Origin: Annulohypoxylon bovei var. microspora
Taxonomy: Eukaryota > Ascomycota > Sordariomycetes > Xylariales > Hypoxylaceae
DNA length: 64,000 nt
NCBI GenBank assembly: GCA_022836615.1
Contig: MU405235.1
Location: 280,639 to 344,638, forward strand
Reading direction: 5' to 3'
The position numbers and the translations under genes are program-made. The notes below the pieces were generated by a model. That model saw nothing but the letters and a program-made list of their open reading frames with translations, was not told where the DNA came from and searched no databases. This document shows positions 1 to 10,200 of this stretch, in pieces (position 1 is the stretch's first letter; every line of letters starts with the position of its first letter).

Positions 1-1125
1 CCATATTCTTCACGATCCCGAAAAATCAATAACGTAACGAAGACAGATGGAACCCCATTTAACCTATGATCTGTGGCATTTCCATTGAAAAAGTTATCCA
101 AAAGTTCGTCGGCATTCTACGGTTCTGGTATTTACTAGAGCTATTTTCTTTCGCTTCCCTTCTTTTCCTTTATCAATACCTAAGCTCCGGTTCATACTTC
201 GGCGTCGCGGATACTGGAAACTATATGAAGCACATCATGATATGCAGAATGAAGAGATTATGAGCGCTAAAAAGTTACTTTCTTTTAAAATATTTCCTAA
301 TATCGGTTGGTCATTACTAGCAGGGCCGTTTTGTTGGAAAATACTCCAGCGTGTCAATCGTTGTTCTAATTATATGTTATTTTAGTACCTAGATAGATAG
401 GTGTAGATAATGACGCCTTATAAGGTTGTGGCCAAAGGAAAGGTTAATGATAATATAATTCTATCGTTGTATAATGAGAAATTAAGTGCCTAGAAGCTAC
501 CGTGTATGTGTGTGTGTATGATGGGGTCGACTCTATCTCATTGTAAACCAAACGAAATCTGGCTAAGCTTCATTAGCTAGGTATATACTGAATTTTTGTT
601 AGCGGCCAGCTGATTTCAGATCTTCGCCACGAAGTATAATATACATAGTCCTTTAGACTATCATAAGTTTAACTAGAAGGAACCAGGAAACAAGAATCCG
701 TATTTATCCGTAAGCACCATTCTCTTAGATGAATGCAATTTGATGACTTGCCGCTTGACATAACGAAATAAATAAAAATAGGGGGGGTGAGAAAGGGGTA
801 AGGTAGTAGAAAAATAAGGCAGAAAAGGTTAGAGGTAAAGGAGGTCAAAGGCAAAAATAAGCCACGACTATTGTCAAATAGCTCCGAGCTCGTCAACGTT
901 AGAAATTTATGATAGTAAGAGTATATTCCATGCCAATCCTACAATCATAAGACTAGCGCCTTCATGAACTTGCAATGCTTGGTGCTATCGCGACAGGCGA
1001 TCAAGCCACCAGAGCTTGTTCTTTCAGCTCTTACCTATATTATACCTTAACAGCCTCCGCTCTCCTCTCTGGGTATTCTCGACAACAGGTCTAACAAGTG
1101 TCTTCAGCTTCTGCAGCAATTCAAC
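1..1125. other. Intergenic region, left edge
   Basis: AT-rich sequence with no convincing coding frame on either strand. The short open frames in it have no protein-like composition. The last 100 bases carry pyrimidine-rich stretches and probably form the promoter and 5' leader of the deacetylase gene that follows. Confidence 0.6.
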
Positions 1126-2169
1126 ATGGGTGTTCATATTCCTCTAGTTACAGAGCCGCCTTCAAGCTCCAAAAAGCACTCTACGAGCGCGCCGTTCATT
1201 CCATTCATTTTCATGGGCGCTATATTTCTATTCTGCGTTATTGACATAATATTTGGGGCGAATGCGGATATTCAACGCCATGATCAGGATATAGGGAACA
1301 TAACGCACATCCTCCTCGGGCCACGCACGTACGTATCTACCCACCTACACTATCTGCCCCTTCCATCCAACCCCCATCGTAAACCCCCCAAAACGCCTAA
1401 CCAGCTTCGCAGGAACCCACCCGACATCCCAAGCGGCAGGCCACTCTTCGACCTACCACGACGCCACGTCGGCCCCGTGCCCTACGGCGAACCGATCTTC
1501 ACGTGCGCGCAGCCGGGACACGTGGCGCTGACGTTCGACGACGGGCCGTCGGAGTGGACGGCGTTCGTGCTGGACGAGCTGGACCGGCACGGGGCGAAGG
1601 CGACGTTCTTCGTGACGGGCCACGCCGGCGGCCGCGGCCGCCGCGTCGACGACCCGCGCTCCGAGTGGCCGGATCTCGTGCGCCGCATGCACGGCGCCGG
1701 CCACCAGGTCGGCTCGCACACGTGGACCCACGCGCGCCTCGACCAGGTCGACCACGCACGCCTGCTCAACGAGATGGTGTACAACGAGATGGCCCTGCGC
1801 AACGTGCTCGGCCTCGTGCCCACGTACATGCGGCCCCCGCACGGCGCGTGGCAGGACCCGGCGCGCGGCGCGCTGGGGGAGCTGGGCTATCATATTGTTA
1901 TGTTTGATGTCGACACCCAGGACTACCTGAACGACGAGCGCGACGCGATACAGGCGTCGATCGATATCGTTGACGCGGCAGTGCGGCCCGGCGGCGAGGG
2001 CGCGTATATCGTGCGCATGCAGGACGTGCGCGAGTGGACCGCGCTGAAGCTGCTCCCGGCTGTGCTGCAGACGATGACGCTGCGCGGGTACAAGCCGGTG
2101 ACGGTGGGGGAGTGCTTGGGCGACGAGTGGTTTAATTGGTACAGGGATCCGGAGCCGGATCATATGTGA
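1126..2169 (+). CDS. Membrane-anchored polysaccharide (chitin-type) deacetylase, NodB domain
   Basis: Carbohydrate esterase family 4-like protein of 347 residues. A hydrophobic stretch at about residues 22-44 near the N-terminus looks like a signal anchor, so the enzyme domain should face the secretory lumen or wall. The NodB domain runs from about 130 to 325. Motif 1 is TFDDGP (136-141, metal Asp139) and motif 2 is SHTWTH (197-202, metal His198 and His202). Motif 3 reads RPPHG (236-240), with His where Tyr is usual. Motif 5 reads MQD (298-300), with Gln299 in the place of the catalytic His. The metal triad is present but the acid/base machinery is changed, so activity is uncertain. A possible 84-nt intron (1329-1412), in frame and with a CTAAC branch point, would shorten the protein to 319 residues. 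From about 1440 the gene is very GC-rich, unlike its 5' part. Confidence 0.85.
   Translation: MGVHIPLVTEPPSSSKKHSTSAPFIPFIFMGAIFLFCVIDIIFGANADIQRHDQDIGNITHILLGPRTYVSTHLHYLPLPSNPHRKPPKTPNQLRRNPPDIPSGRPLFDLPRRHVGPVPYGEPIFTCAQPGHVALTFDDGPSEWTAFVLDELDRHGAKATFFVTGHAGGRGRRVDDPRSEWPDLVRRMHGAGHQVGSHTWTHARLDQVDHARLLNEMVYNEMALRNVLGLVPTYMRPPHGAWQDPARGALGELGYHIVMFDVDTQDYLNDERDAIQASIDIVDAAVRPGGEGAYIVRMQDVREWTALKLLPAVLQTMTLRGYKPVTVGECLGDEWFNWYRDPEPDHM
1329..1412 (+). other. Candidate in-frame intron in the deacetylase gene
   Basis: The stretch starts GTACGT and ends TTCGCAG, with CTAAC 10 nt before the terminal AG. All three match the splice signals of other genes in the window. Its length is 84 nt, a multiple of three, and it has no stop codon, so both the spliced and the retained form are open. 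It encodes a Pro/His-rich linker between the membrane anchor and the NodB domain. Confidence 0.5.
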
Positions 2170-3546
2170 TGGGACGGGGGTTGGTTGTGTAGGAGTAGAT
2201 AGGGGTCACTCCTATTCCTATTTCTTCAACTTCGGGGTTTTCTTAGAGCATTACTTAACTTCGCGATATACATACCTACCTACATATTTAACAATTGTGT
2301 GTCATGCCTCTTCGATTTTCCTTTTCCGGAGAGTGATTTGTGCATGTGGCTAGTTCGATTTGGCCTCATTTTCTAAGCCCACTCGAAGATAATATTCGTT
2401 CTTGCCGTCCAATGCACCTGTAAATACTAAGACACCTACCTACACAGATGAGGTCTTAGAATCGCTTTTCAAGGTTAAGATTATCGACTTTCGCTCGACT
2501 ATCGTCCGAGCGACGTTTAGCTAGCGCCATCCTTCAGCCGCAAAATTCGGTAAGATCGCCGCCCATATAAGCGAGGCGGTAGTCCCTACGGTAAGTGAGA
2601 CACCCTGGTAATAATCCAATTTCCACCACCCGTCTTGAGTGCTGATTGGGGCGCGTAAACACTAGTGGCGGGCGTCATCCGCGAATTACTTGTCTACCGA
2701 GTTTTTTTTATTGTTTAAGTAAAGTCTCTTAGAAGAAGAGTTTGTGTTATTTTTTTACTAGATAAATAATAGTTAGCATGCCAGCTACCTACCTTTAGAC
2801 TCAAAATCGAATCAGACGAGACTTAAGCGAGTAGGTAGATATAACTTGACAGGCTTGGCCGGCTCTTGATCGGAGAGCCTCTCGAAGCTTAACAAGAAAT
2901 AAACCCTGTTTGCGGTGGGTTTGCTTTTTCTCGCGTGGTGATCTGATCCCCCCCTCCCCCAGCGGAATGCTGCTTTGTGGGGGCTCCATGGGGGAGAGGA
3001 GATGACGCCTCCCCCCCTTTGTGCGGAGCCAGGCATGTATGTCACGAATCCTACCTGGGCCGCATATTTGGAGATTTGGGGCGGCGGGGTTAGGCTTCGA
3101 AGAAAATCGTCGAATTACTTCTTCGGTGCCGTTTTTGTATGTCTTAGCCCTGCCCAGCGACCTGGTTCTTTGTCATGTTTGTACCTGGGTTAGCCACCTC
3201 GGCTTGTTGTCGGGCACGAGACACGGCGAGGACCGGGACCTGTGACCTGTTGCGTCGAAGCTATTGGTCCCGATGCAGAGGTTATGTTGTGACGCGACCC
3301 TAAGCCGTATCAGGTATTACGTTAGATGAGATTCTTTTCCCCTACATGGAGGAAAGTCTGTTAGGTATATACCTTGTAGATCACCCCCTCTCCGGTTTGT
3401 CTTCGAGGCTTTTAGAAAACCTCTCACAACACTACCTAGTAGCTCTCACTTTTACGAAAGGGAGAAGTGAAGCTCATTTATGTGTGTATATGTCTGAGTG
3501 GCGTTGACGAACCGACCGTGTGCTGCTATAAGCAAGGAGAGGCAAG
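2170..3546. other. Intergenic region and promoter of the sugar transporter gene
   Basis: No gene is supported here. Short overlapping frames at 2801-3245 are by-products of a GC-rich patch. That patch (about 2940-3270) is C/G-homopolymer rich and holds several SYGGRG motifs, described separately. The last 150 bases are the probable 5' leader of the transporter. Confidence 0.55.
2957..3089. promoter_or_regulatory. Cluster of CreA-type (SYGGRG) motifs upstream of a sugar transporter
   Basis: Three hexamers fit the CreA/Mig1 consensus: CTGGGG on the minus strand at 2957-2962, GTGGGG at 2977-2982 and GCGGGG at 3084-3089. They lie 460-590 bases before the transporter start. Carbon-catabolite control of a sugar permease by CreA is well known in moulds. 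That it operates here is inference, because such hexamers are also common by chance in GC-rich DNA. Confidence 0.3.
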
Positions 3547-5446
3547 ATGGAGAGACTACCCGGCTTCAACGTAGCCAACTTCTTAGAGAAGCGCCAGCTA
3601 CTCATCGCGATCAATTGTATCGCGGCGCTGGTATGTACTGTCGCTATTTCCCGCGCTCATTTGCGAAATCTCTCTTGAGCAATGTCGCATAATCTAACTT
3701 GTCATCCGCCGTAGTCTATTTTCTTCTTCGGATATGACCAAGGTATGATGGGTGGCGTCAACAACGCTAAGAATTATATCGATCTCATGGGCTTTGGTCA
3801 TGTCGATCCAGTATCAGAGGAACCTATCATCACGAACAGTTTGCTGCAAGGCGGGATCGTCTCGGTTTATTACCTAGGGACCTTATTCGGCTGTCTAGGC
3901 GGCGGATGGGTCGGCGACAAGGTCGGTAGAATCAAGACTATCGCTTTGGGAGCAGTTTGGGCTATCATAGGCGCAAGCTTGCAATGCTCAGCCCAGAACC
4001 ACAAGTGGATGATCTGTGCTCGTGCTGTTAACGGGATTGGAACTGGTATACTTAATGCCATTGTCCCGGTCTGGTGAGTTTATTCCTTTCTACTTACCTA
4101 ACTACATAATAAAATATCTGACTAGATACTCGCTTAGGGCAACTGAGACAGCGGAACACACCTCAAGAGGCCAATTCATCGCCATCGAGTTTACTCTGAA
4201 CATTTTCGGCGTTGTCGTCGCTTATTGGCTCGAGTTCGGCTTGTCGTTTATTGATAACGGTAATTCGGCAATCCGGTGGCGATTCCCCATTGCCTTTCAG
4301 ATCATCCCTCTCCTTGTACTCCTAGGAGCCGTTTGGTTCTTCCCCGAGTCACCGAGATGGCTTGTTAAGGCCGGGCGCGTTGAGGAGGCTCGATTCATCC
4401 TGCATCGCCTGCGAGGATCTACCGGAGAAGACCGCGAGAGGGCAGAGGTGGAATTGCATGATATTAACAATATTGTCGCACTCGAATCTAAGGAGTCTAA
4501 GAAGAACTCATATCTGCACATGCTTTTCGGTATCGGCTCAGGCGAGCTACATACCGGAAGACGTGTCCAGCTTGTCATCTGGCTTCAGATCATCCAAGAA
4601 TGGGTTGGTATCGCAGGGGTCACTATTTATGCTCCCACGATCTTCCGTATAGCCGGGTTTGACACGTTTAAGAGTCAATGGATCAGTGGTCTGAACAATA
4701 TCTTCTATATGTTCGCCACGCTCATCTGCGTCTTCACGTTAGATCGTATCGGCCGTAGGTGGACTCTTTACTGGGGCGCGGTTGGCCAAGGCATTGCCAT
4801 GTTTCTCGCCGGCGCCTTCTCTAAACTAGGTCAGGACGCGACGGCGAGGGGGGAAATTGACAAGGCTAACTCTTACGGAGCCGCTGCAGCTTCGTTTGTC
4901 TTCATATTCACCTCCGTCTTCGGTGCGACGTGGTTAACGGTACCTTGGCTGTATCCTGCTGAGATCTTCCCTCTCCAAGTGCGAGCGAAGGGAAACGCTT
5001 GGGGTGTTTTTGGTTGGTCGATCGGAAATGGATGGCTAACGCTGCTCTGCCCGGTCATGTTCGCTAGTAAGTTGAGCCCACTACTTATAAACTTTTCCCC
5101 CTTTTTTGTTTAGTGTAACTAAACTATTATAGATATTGGTTCCACGACCCTACACATCTTCGGCGCGTGTAACATAGTAGCGATCCCAATCGTCTGGGCT
5201 TTCTACCCCGAAAGCAACCAGCGGACACTCGAGGAGATAGATCTCTTGTTCGCCGCAGACACCCCATGGGTCTGGGACGCCGAGAAGAAATTCGCTGAAC
5301 TCAAGGAAGCACAGCCAGATCTTATACAGGCTGCAAGAAGAGGCGAACAAGTTGTTGACCCCGAGGCCGGTATCCTTGTGCACCCCTCAAATCTAAAGCC
5401 GGAGGAGCCTATCCATACGGAGAGCGAGGAACATGTATCCTCATAG
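3547..5446 (+). CDS. MFS sugar transporter, sugar porter family, four exons
   Basis: Predicted join: 3547-3630, 3715-4073, 4138-5066, 5133-5446, giving 561 residues. The introns (84, 64 and 66 nt) have GTATGT, GTGAGT and GTAAGT donors and CTAAC/CTAAAC-like branch points, and the joined frame is continuous. Sugar-porter signatures occur in order: FFFGYDQGMMGGV in helix 1, GDKVGRI in the loop between helices 2 and 3, FPESPRWL after helix 6, DRIGRRW between helices 8 and 9, and FYPESNQRTLEE after helix 12. The length matches fungal hexose and disaccharide permeases. It should be a plasma-membrane proton symporter or facilitator for a sugar. The substrate cannot be read from the sequence. The start at 3547 is the ATG that places helix 1 directly after the first intron. 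Confidence 0.93.
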
Positions 5447-6387
5447 GCTTCTTGACGCTAAAGGTTCAGCTGCCACATCCAAGAGACTCGTAGGTATGTA
5501 TACTGTTGCGAGTTTATCTTCACTTCAGCTCATACCGATCGGCGTGAATAGCAAGTGAATTAACGAGATGAGTTATATGTTTCCATCTATAGCGCAAGCT
5601 CGCATTGCCCGAAGAAAACTAGATGGAATTATGTACCTAAGAATGGTTCTTTCGATACCCCTATAAATAAACCGGAACTAGTAGATTTCCACGACGTTTT
5701 TCTATTACCCGGCTATTACAATATTACAGTTCAATATTTGTCACAGCTTACACTTGACCTGAATATAATCATCTGCCGTGAGCCAAGATGTCGGAGACAA
5801 AAAAGTTAAGCCAAGACCCGAGAGTTGGGTGCTGAAACGAATTGCCCGCATTGATCTACAGATGGCCATTTATTTTTAGACGTGTTTCGCACGAAGCATC
5901 GTTGGTCAAGAAAGAAAAACAAGCCGAGACGAAGTCGCGGTGCTGAAACGCCTTTTTCCTATTATTTTCTCTCGGCATCACTTGGCATCATGTCTTCTAT
6001 GTGACAAGCTTTCCTATCTTTCCCATCCACGATTTCCAGATCCCTCGTCAAAGCTTAGCTTATCTTTTCCCATTACAATTCCTAGGTACCCTAGTATTGA
6101 AGAAATCCCATTCCCATCACGCCAGACTCCGCGGTGCTCGTCTAGGTCCTCCACTCAGAACCCTAGACAACGAATAAATTATAGATATCCACGGTGAGAA
6201 ACCCACGAGACGCGATCTCTCTGTGTCCAGAGCCCCGTACGTATTTGGTGTAGCATCGATAGCGCCATCATCCGTTCCATTATAACAGGGTTATCAATCT
6301 ATGGTTATGTTAGTTTATGAATATACGAATATCGTAAGTGTCACTTACTATGGGGCCAAGTGATGGTTAGTCAACTTTTTACGGCAT
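5447..6387. other. Intergenic region
   Basis: About 940 bases between the sugar transporter and the small secreted peptide gene, which converge here. No supported gene. An open frame at 5940-6197 has no protein-like features. Confidence 0.6.
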
Positions 6388-6579
6388 TTATTCCGAGGCT
6401 ATGCCCTGGCCTTCAAGGGCCGCGGCGCCATTTCTTGCGGCCTCCCCTTCCGCACTGTTGAATCCGATAGCACCATCACCGACTACCAAGGCAGGCGAAT
6501 AAGCTCCCAGGTTGATGTTAAGGGGGGCGGCCGCGGCAAGTGCCGCGAGAGTAGCGAAGACGATAGCGAAGGACTTCAT
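6388..6579 (-). CDS. Small secreted peptide, 63 residues
   Basis: Single-exon frame with a strong signal peptide: MKSF, a hydrophobic Ala/Leu-rich core, and a likely cleavage site after the AAAA run near residue 18. The mature part is about 45 residues, has no cysteine, contains the segment NLGAYSPALVVGDG and ends Ala/Glu-rich. It belongs to no family I can name. The signal peptide and clean composition make it more than a chance ORF. Lack of cysteines argues against a typical disulfide-stabilised effector. The retrotransposon's 3' LTR lies 475 bases upstream in the same orientation and may influence its expression. Confidence 0.6.
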   Translation of the reverse strand: MKSFAIVFATLAALAAAAPLNINLGAYSPALVVGDGAIGFNSAEGEAARNGAAALEGQGIASE

Positions 6580-7048
6580 GTTGTTGTCTTGTCTCGGTGG
6601 GAAATGAGATTATAGGAGGTAGACGAAGAGTCGAGAATTATCGAACTGAGAAGCAAGATGACCAGATCTGAGCGTAGAGAAAGTAATATGGTGCACCTGT
6701 GCACTCTGGAAAAGACAACTAAAAAGATACAAGAGAACGTAAGTTGAGATGAAGAGGGCCGGCTGACAAAACAAGAGAAGAGGGATCGAAGACCAGGGAA
6801 GTGTCCGTACTCTTATTATGTTTCCCAGATCCCATCTCGGATGAACCTCAAGCGCACTGACTAGTTGATACACACTCCCATTCCGGAGCAGAAATCCCAA
6901 AATAGTTAAGTAAGCATATTGTATGTCCTCGAATGCCTTGGATATCCCGCAGTTCTCTATGAAGTGCGACTGCTAAATCTGCCAAGCTTCGTTGCCAAGG
7001 GCCTCAGATCGGGCCAAGCCGTGGGATCGCCTGGAGTCTGTCGCAAAC
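6580..7048. other. Upstream region of the small secreted peptide gene
   Basis: About 470 bases between the peptide start codon and the retrotransposon. The frame at 6610-6900 is not supported as a gene. This is the promoter and leader of the peptide gene, cut off from its original upstream DNA by the insertion. Confidence 0.5.
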
Positions 7049-7053
7049 CCCAC
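7049..7053. repeat. Target-site duplication CCCAC, left copy
   Basis: CCCAC directly precedes the left LTR and is repeated directly after the right LTR (14830-14834). A 5-bp duplication is the usual footprint of Ty3/Gypsy integrases. Confidence 0.95.
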
Positions 7054-7195
7054 TGTCAAGCGAATGAGCTTGTGTAGTTCAATCTTAGTTGTTCATTCTA
7101 AGTCTCCGAGCTATCGCTCAATCTGGAGAAGTATGCTAGTACTAATACTATGAGTGGGGCTTATTATAGTGGGGCTATCTATGTGTCACATGACA
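7054..7195 (-). repeat. 3' LTR of the Ty3/Gypsy element (142 bp)
   Basis: Direct repeat of 14688-14829 with TG...CA ends and no mismatch. In element orientation it carries a TATA-like stretch (CTATAATAA, plus-strand 7161-7169), which would drive transcription toward lower coordinates, that is, toward the small secreted peptide gene. Confidence 0.96.
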
Positions 7196-7210
7196 TCGCC
7201 ACCTCCCGAG
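7196..7210 (-). other. Probable polypurine tract of the retrotransposon
   Basis: In element orientation the bases directly before the 3' LTR read CGGGAGGTGGCGA, mostly purines, in the position where plus-strand priming occurs. The tract is short and imperfect. Confidence 0.5.
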
Positions 7211-7234
7211 AAATGATATCGTCCTCGATATGTA

Positions 7235-10200
7235 TTAATGCTTTTTGCGTAGCGCAAAATCTGCTAGTAGTTCCTCCTTGTCCTCGCCGAGGTCTCCTTC
7301 CGCTATCCACTTAGTATACTCGTGGCCCAATCCGTCATATTCAATCAAGAATCGTTTCCGTTGCGGATTAGAAGAGTTCTCGTCTATGATGCGTCTTCCG
7401 TACGCTTCTAGTGAGACTTCGCCGGCGGGGGGCAGAAAACGGCCGAATGGGTCCATGGGTGGGGCGGGTTCGAGGTGGTCCACTGATATCACATTATGTA
7501 TGCGCCAATGGTCGGGGAAGTCCAGTTCGTACGCGAGGTTGCCGATGCGGTTGATTATTCGAAATGGGCCGACATACTGTTGTCCTATCTTCCGTCCCAA
7601 GATGGCTGCTGGGGGTACGTTGTAGCCTTTGTGTAGTTTCAACAGCACGCGTTGACCAGTTCTGAAAAACATTGGCTGGTGCTTCGCGTCGAAGTATTTC
7701 TTCGTGGTCATTGCAGCCAAAGATATTGCGTCGTGTACTTCAATGCGGTTTTGCGGCAGGTGGTCTTTCTGTGCGTCGGATGCGTATGTGATGAAATTTG
7801 GGGTAAACCCAAATAGAATTTCTAGCGGGCTCTTTCGTGTGGTGGATGATCTCGTGGTGTTGAATTCGTATAGTAATCTTGGTAAACATTCTTTCCATTG
7901 GGAGTAGTCGATCATGCCGTGGATGTAGTATCGTAGTGTGGATTTCAGGTATAATATAAATCGTTCAGATTGTCCGTCTGTTCTGGAGTGATAGGCGGTT
8001 GTGAACAGCAGCTTTGTTCCCCACAGCGCCCAGAATTCAGACCAGAATTGTGACAGCCATTTTGGATCTCTGTCGGCTATGATCACTTTGGGTGGTCCCC
8101 AATTGCATAGTAGTAGTTGGTTATAGTATGCTCGAGCCCATTGTCGTGCTGTCCAGTCGTGCCGTCCTGTCACCACGAGTGCGGCTTTGGACAGTTTCTC
8201 CACAGAAACACCGATGGCGTTGAAACCGTCGTTGGTCATCGGGAATCCGAAAGCTAGGTCTAGTGTTATGGTGTGAAATGGGCATGGTGGTGATTCAATT
8301 GGTTGCATGCTTCCGTATGGTTTGTGATGTCTGGTCCTGAGTAGTGCGCATTCTGGACATGAATTCATAAATCTTTTGAATTCTTGTCGGTCTAGCACAA
8401 ATGCCATCAGTTGTTCTTCCACCCTTGAAAATCCGAGGTGATTTGGGCCATGTATCATTTCGAACACTTCGGGGAAACACGATCTCGGGATGCACAGTCT
8501 GTCTACCATTTCCGATCGTTTCCACAGCACTTCGTCTCGCACATAAAAGGGTAGGGAAGATGCGTCTTGAGGATCGATGTGACCGTTTGCCTTCACGACG
8601 TCCAGTACTGATCTCCATTTCGGGTCTTCCAGATATCCGATTTTCATCTTCCGTTTGAAATCCGGATCCATTTGTACAATACTGTATCCTTTTGATGCTT
8701 GGTTGGTTTGAGGTTGATTTGGGGGCAATGCTGCTAGTTGTATAGCTGGTAGTGCGTATTCGAACGAAGCCCATTGGTCATTGCCTTCGTCTTCGTTGTG
8801 CGTTTCTGCGATTAGTGTCCATTGTTCTTCACGATCGTCTGGTAGTACATCCAGTCCTCCTGGTTCAGCGGCGTTCTCGTTTTCGTCGCTCGTTCGGAGG
8901 CGTGACAGAGCGTCGGGAATGATGTGTAACTTGCCTGGTTTGTGCATGATGTTGAAAGAGAATCTGCTGACGTATTCCATGGCTCTCACGAGTCGGAGGT
9001 TCTTGTTGCTCAAGGCGGTTGAGTTTACCAAGTCTGTCTGTCTCACCATTCCCAATATTGCTTGGTGGTCCGTGAATATATATATGCCCATCATTGCCAT
9101 CACAGTCCACATTTCTGTTTTTCTCAATACCCATACAAGTCCTAGTACTTCCATCTCGGTTGGCCAATATCGTCTTTCTGCTGCGCTGAGGGTTCGCGAT
9201 ATGAATGCGATCGGTCGTATTGCGGTTCTTGGGGGGAAAGTTGTGAGTTTACCGTTTCGCGATATTTTCGGGATTGTCGCGGGGTCTATGTGATAGACGC
9301 ACACACCAATTCCGTATCTTGACACGTCGAAGTCGATGCACAGGATCTGGGATGGGTCGAAGAAGGTCAGCACAGTGTTTTCAGTGAGGGCATTCTTGAT
9401 AGCTTGGAATGATGCTAGTTCTGATTCCGTGGGTATGTCGACATCGATGCCTTTCGTCCATTGTTTCCGATTCTGTTTAGTCTTGCCGCGTCTAGGGTGG
9501 GCGCGATGTAGGGCTGTTTTCCGTCGTTCTAATGGTGATATTAGTTCTGCAAAGTGGGGAACGTATGTCCTCATGTAGCCTGCAAGGCCGATAAATGTTT
9601 CCAAATCCTTGAGCGTTTCGGGGAATTTCAGACGCTCGATCGCTGCTAGTCTTTCCTTCGTAGTAGAGAGGCCAAAAGAGTCCACGAATCTTCCCAAAAC
9701 CACCGCGTTTGGGAAACCGACGAACGATTTCGATGGGCCCATTGATATGTTTACTTCTCGCAGTATGGTTAGTGTTTGATGTAGGTCTGCTGCGTGTTCT
9801 TCTATCGTTTCGGATGCGATGACTATGTCGTCGCAGTAGCAGTCTGCGTTGGAAACCGGTTCGAGGTATATGTCCATCTTCCTCTGTACATATGATCCGC
9901 TACCTTTGTATCCCATGACTAGGCATTGGAATGTGAATTGGCCTTTCGCTGTTGTGATTGTGAATGCCCATCTAGTGCTTGGGTGGGTTTGCCATTGATA
10001 GTAAAATGCTGTGCAATCCAGAACTGATATGAAACGTTTATTTTGAATACCTCGCAATAGAGATTCTTGGGATTTCATGGGGTATTTATCGTCCAGATTC
10101 ATTTCATTGAGGACTCTGGTGTCGACGACCATTCGTCCTTTCTTTGTCACTTGTTCGGAGAGGTTTGCTGCTGTGGTTTGGTGATGCGGCTCTGTGCTTG

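Noticed and set aside
1453..2163. 236-residue open frame antisense to the deacetylase
   Set aside because: It arises from the extreme GC content of the NodB coding strand. Its translation is Arg/His/Val-rich with no motif, and the sense frame has clear family signatures.
2801..3245. Set of four overlapping 62-77-residue frames
   Set aside because: They lie on both strands in a C/G-homopolymer patch, without introns, motifs or plausible codon use. Read as promoter DNA.
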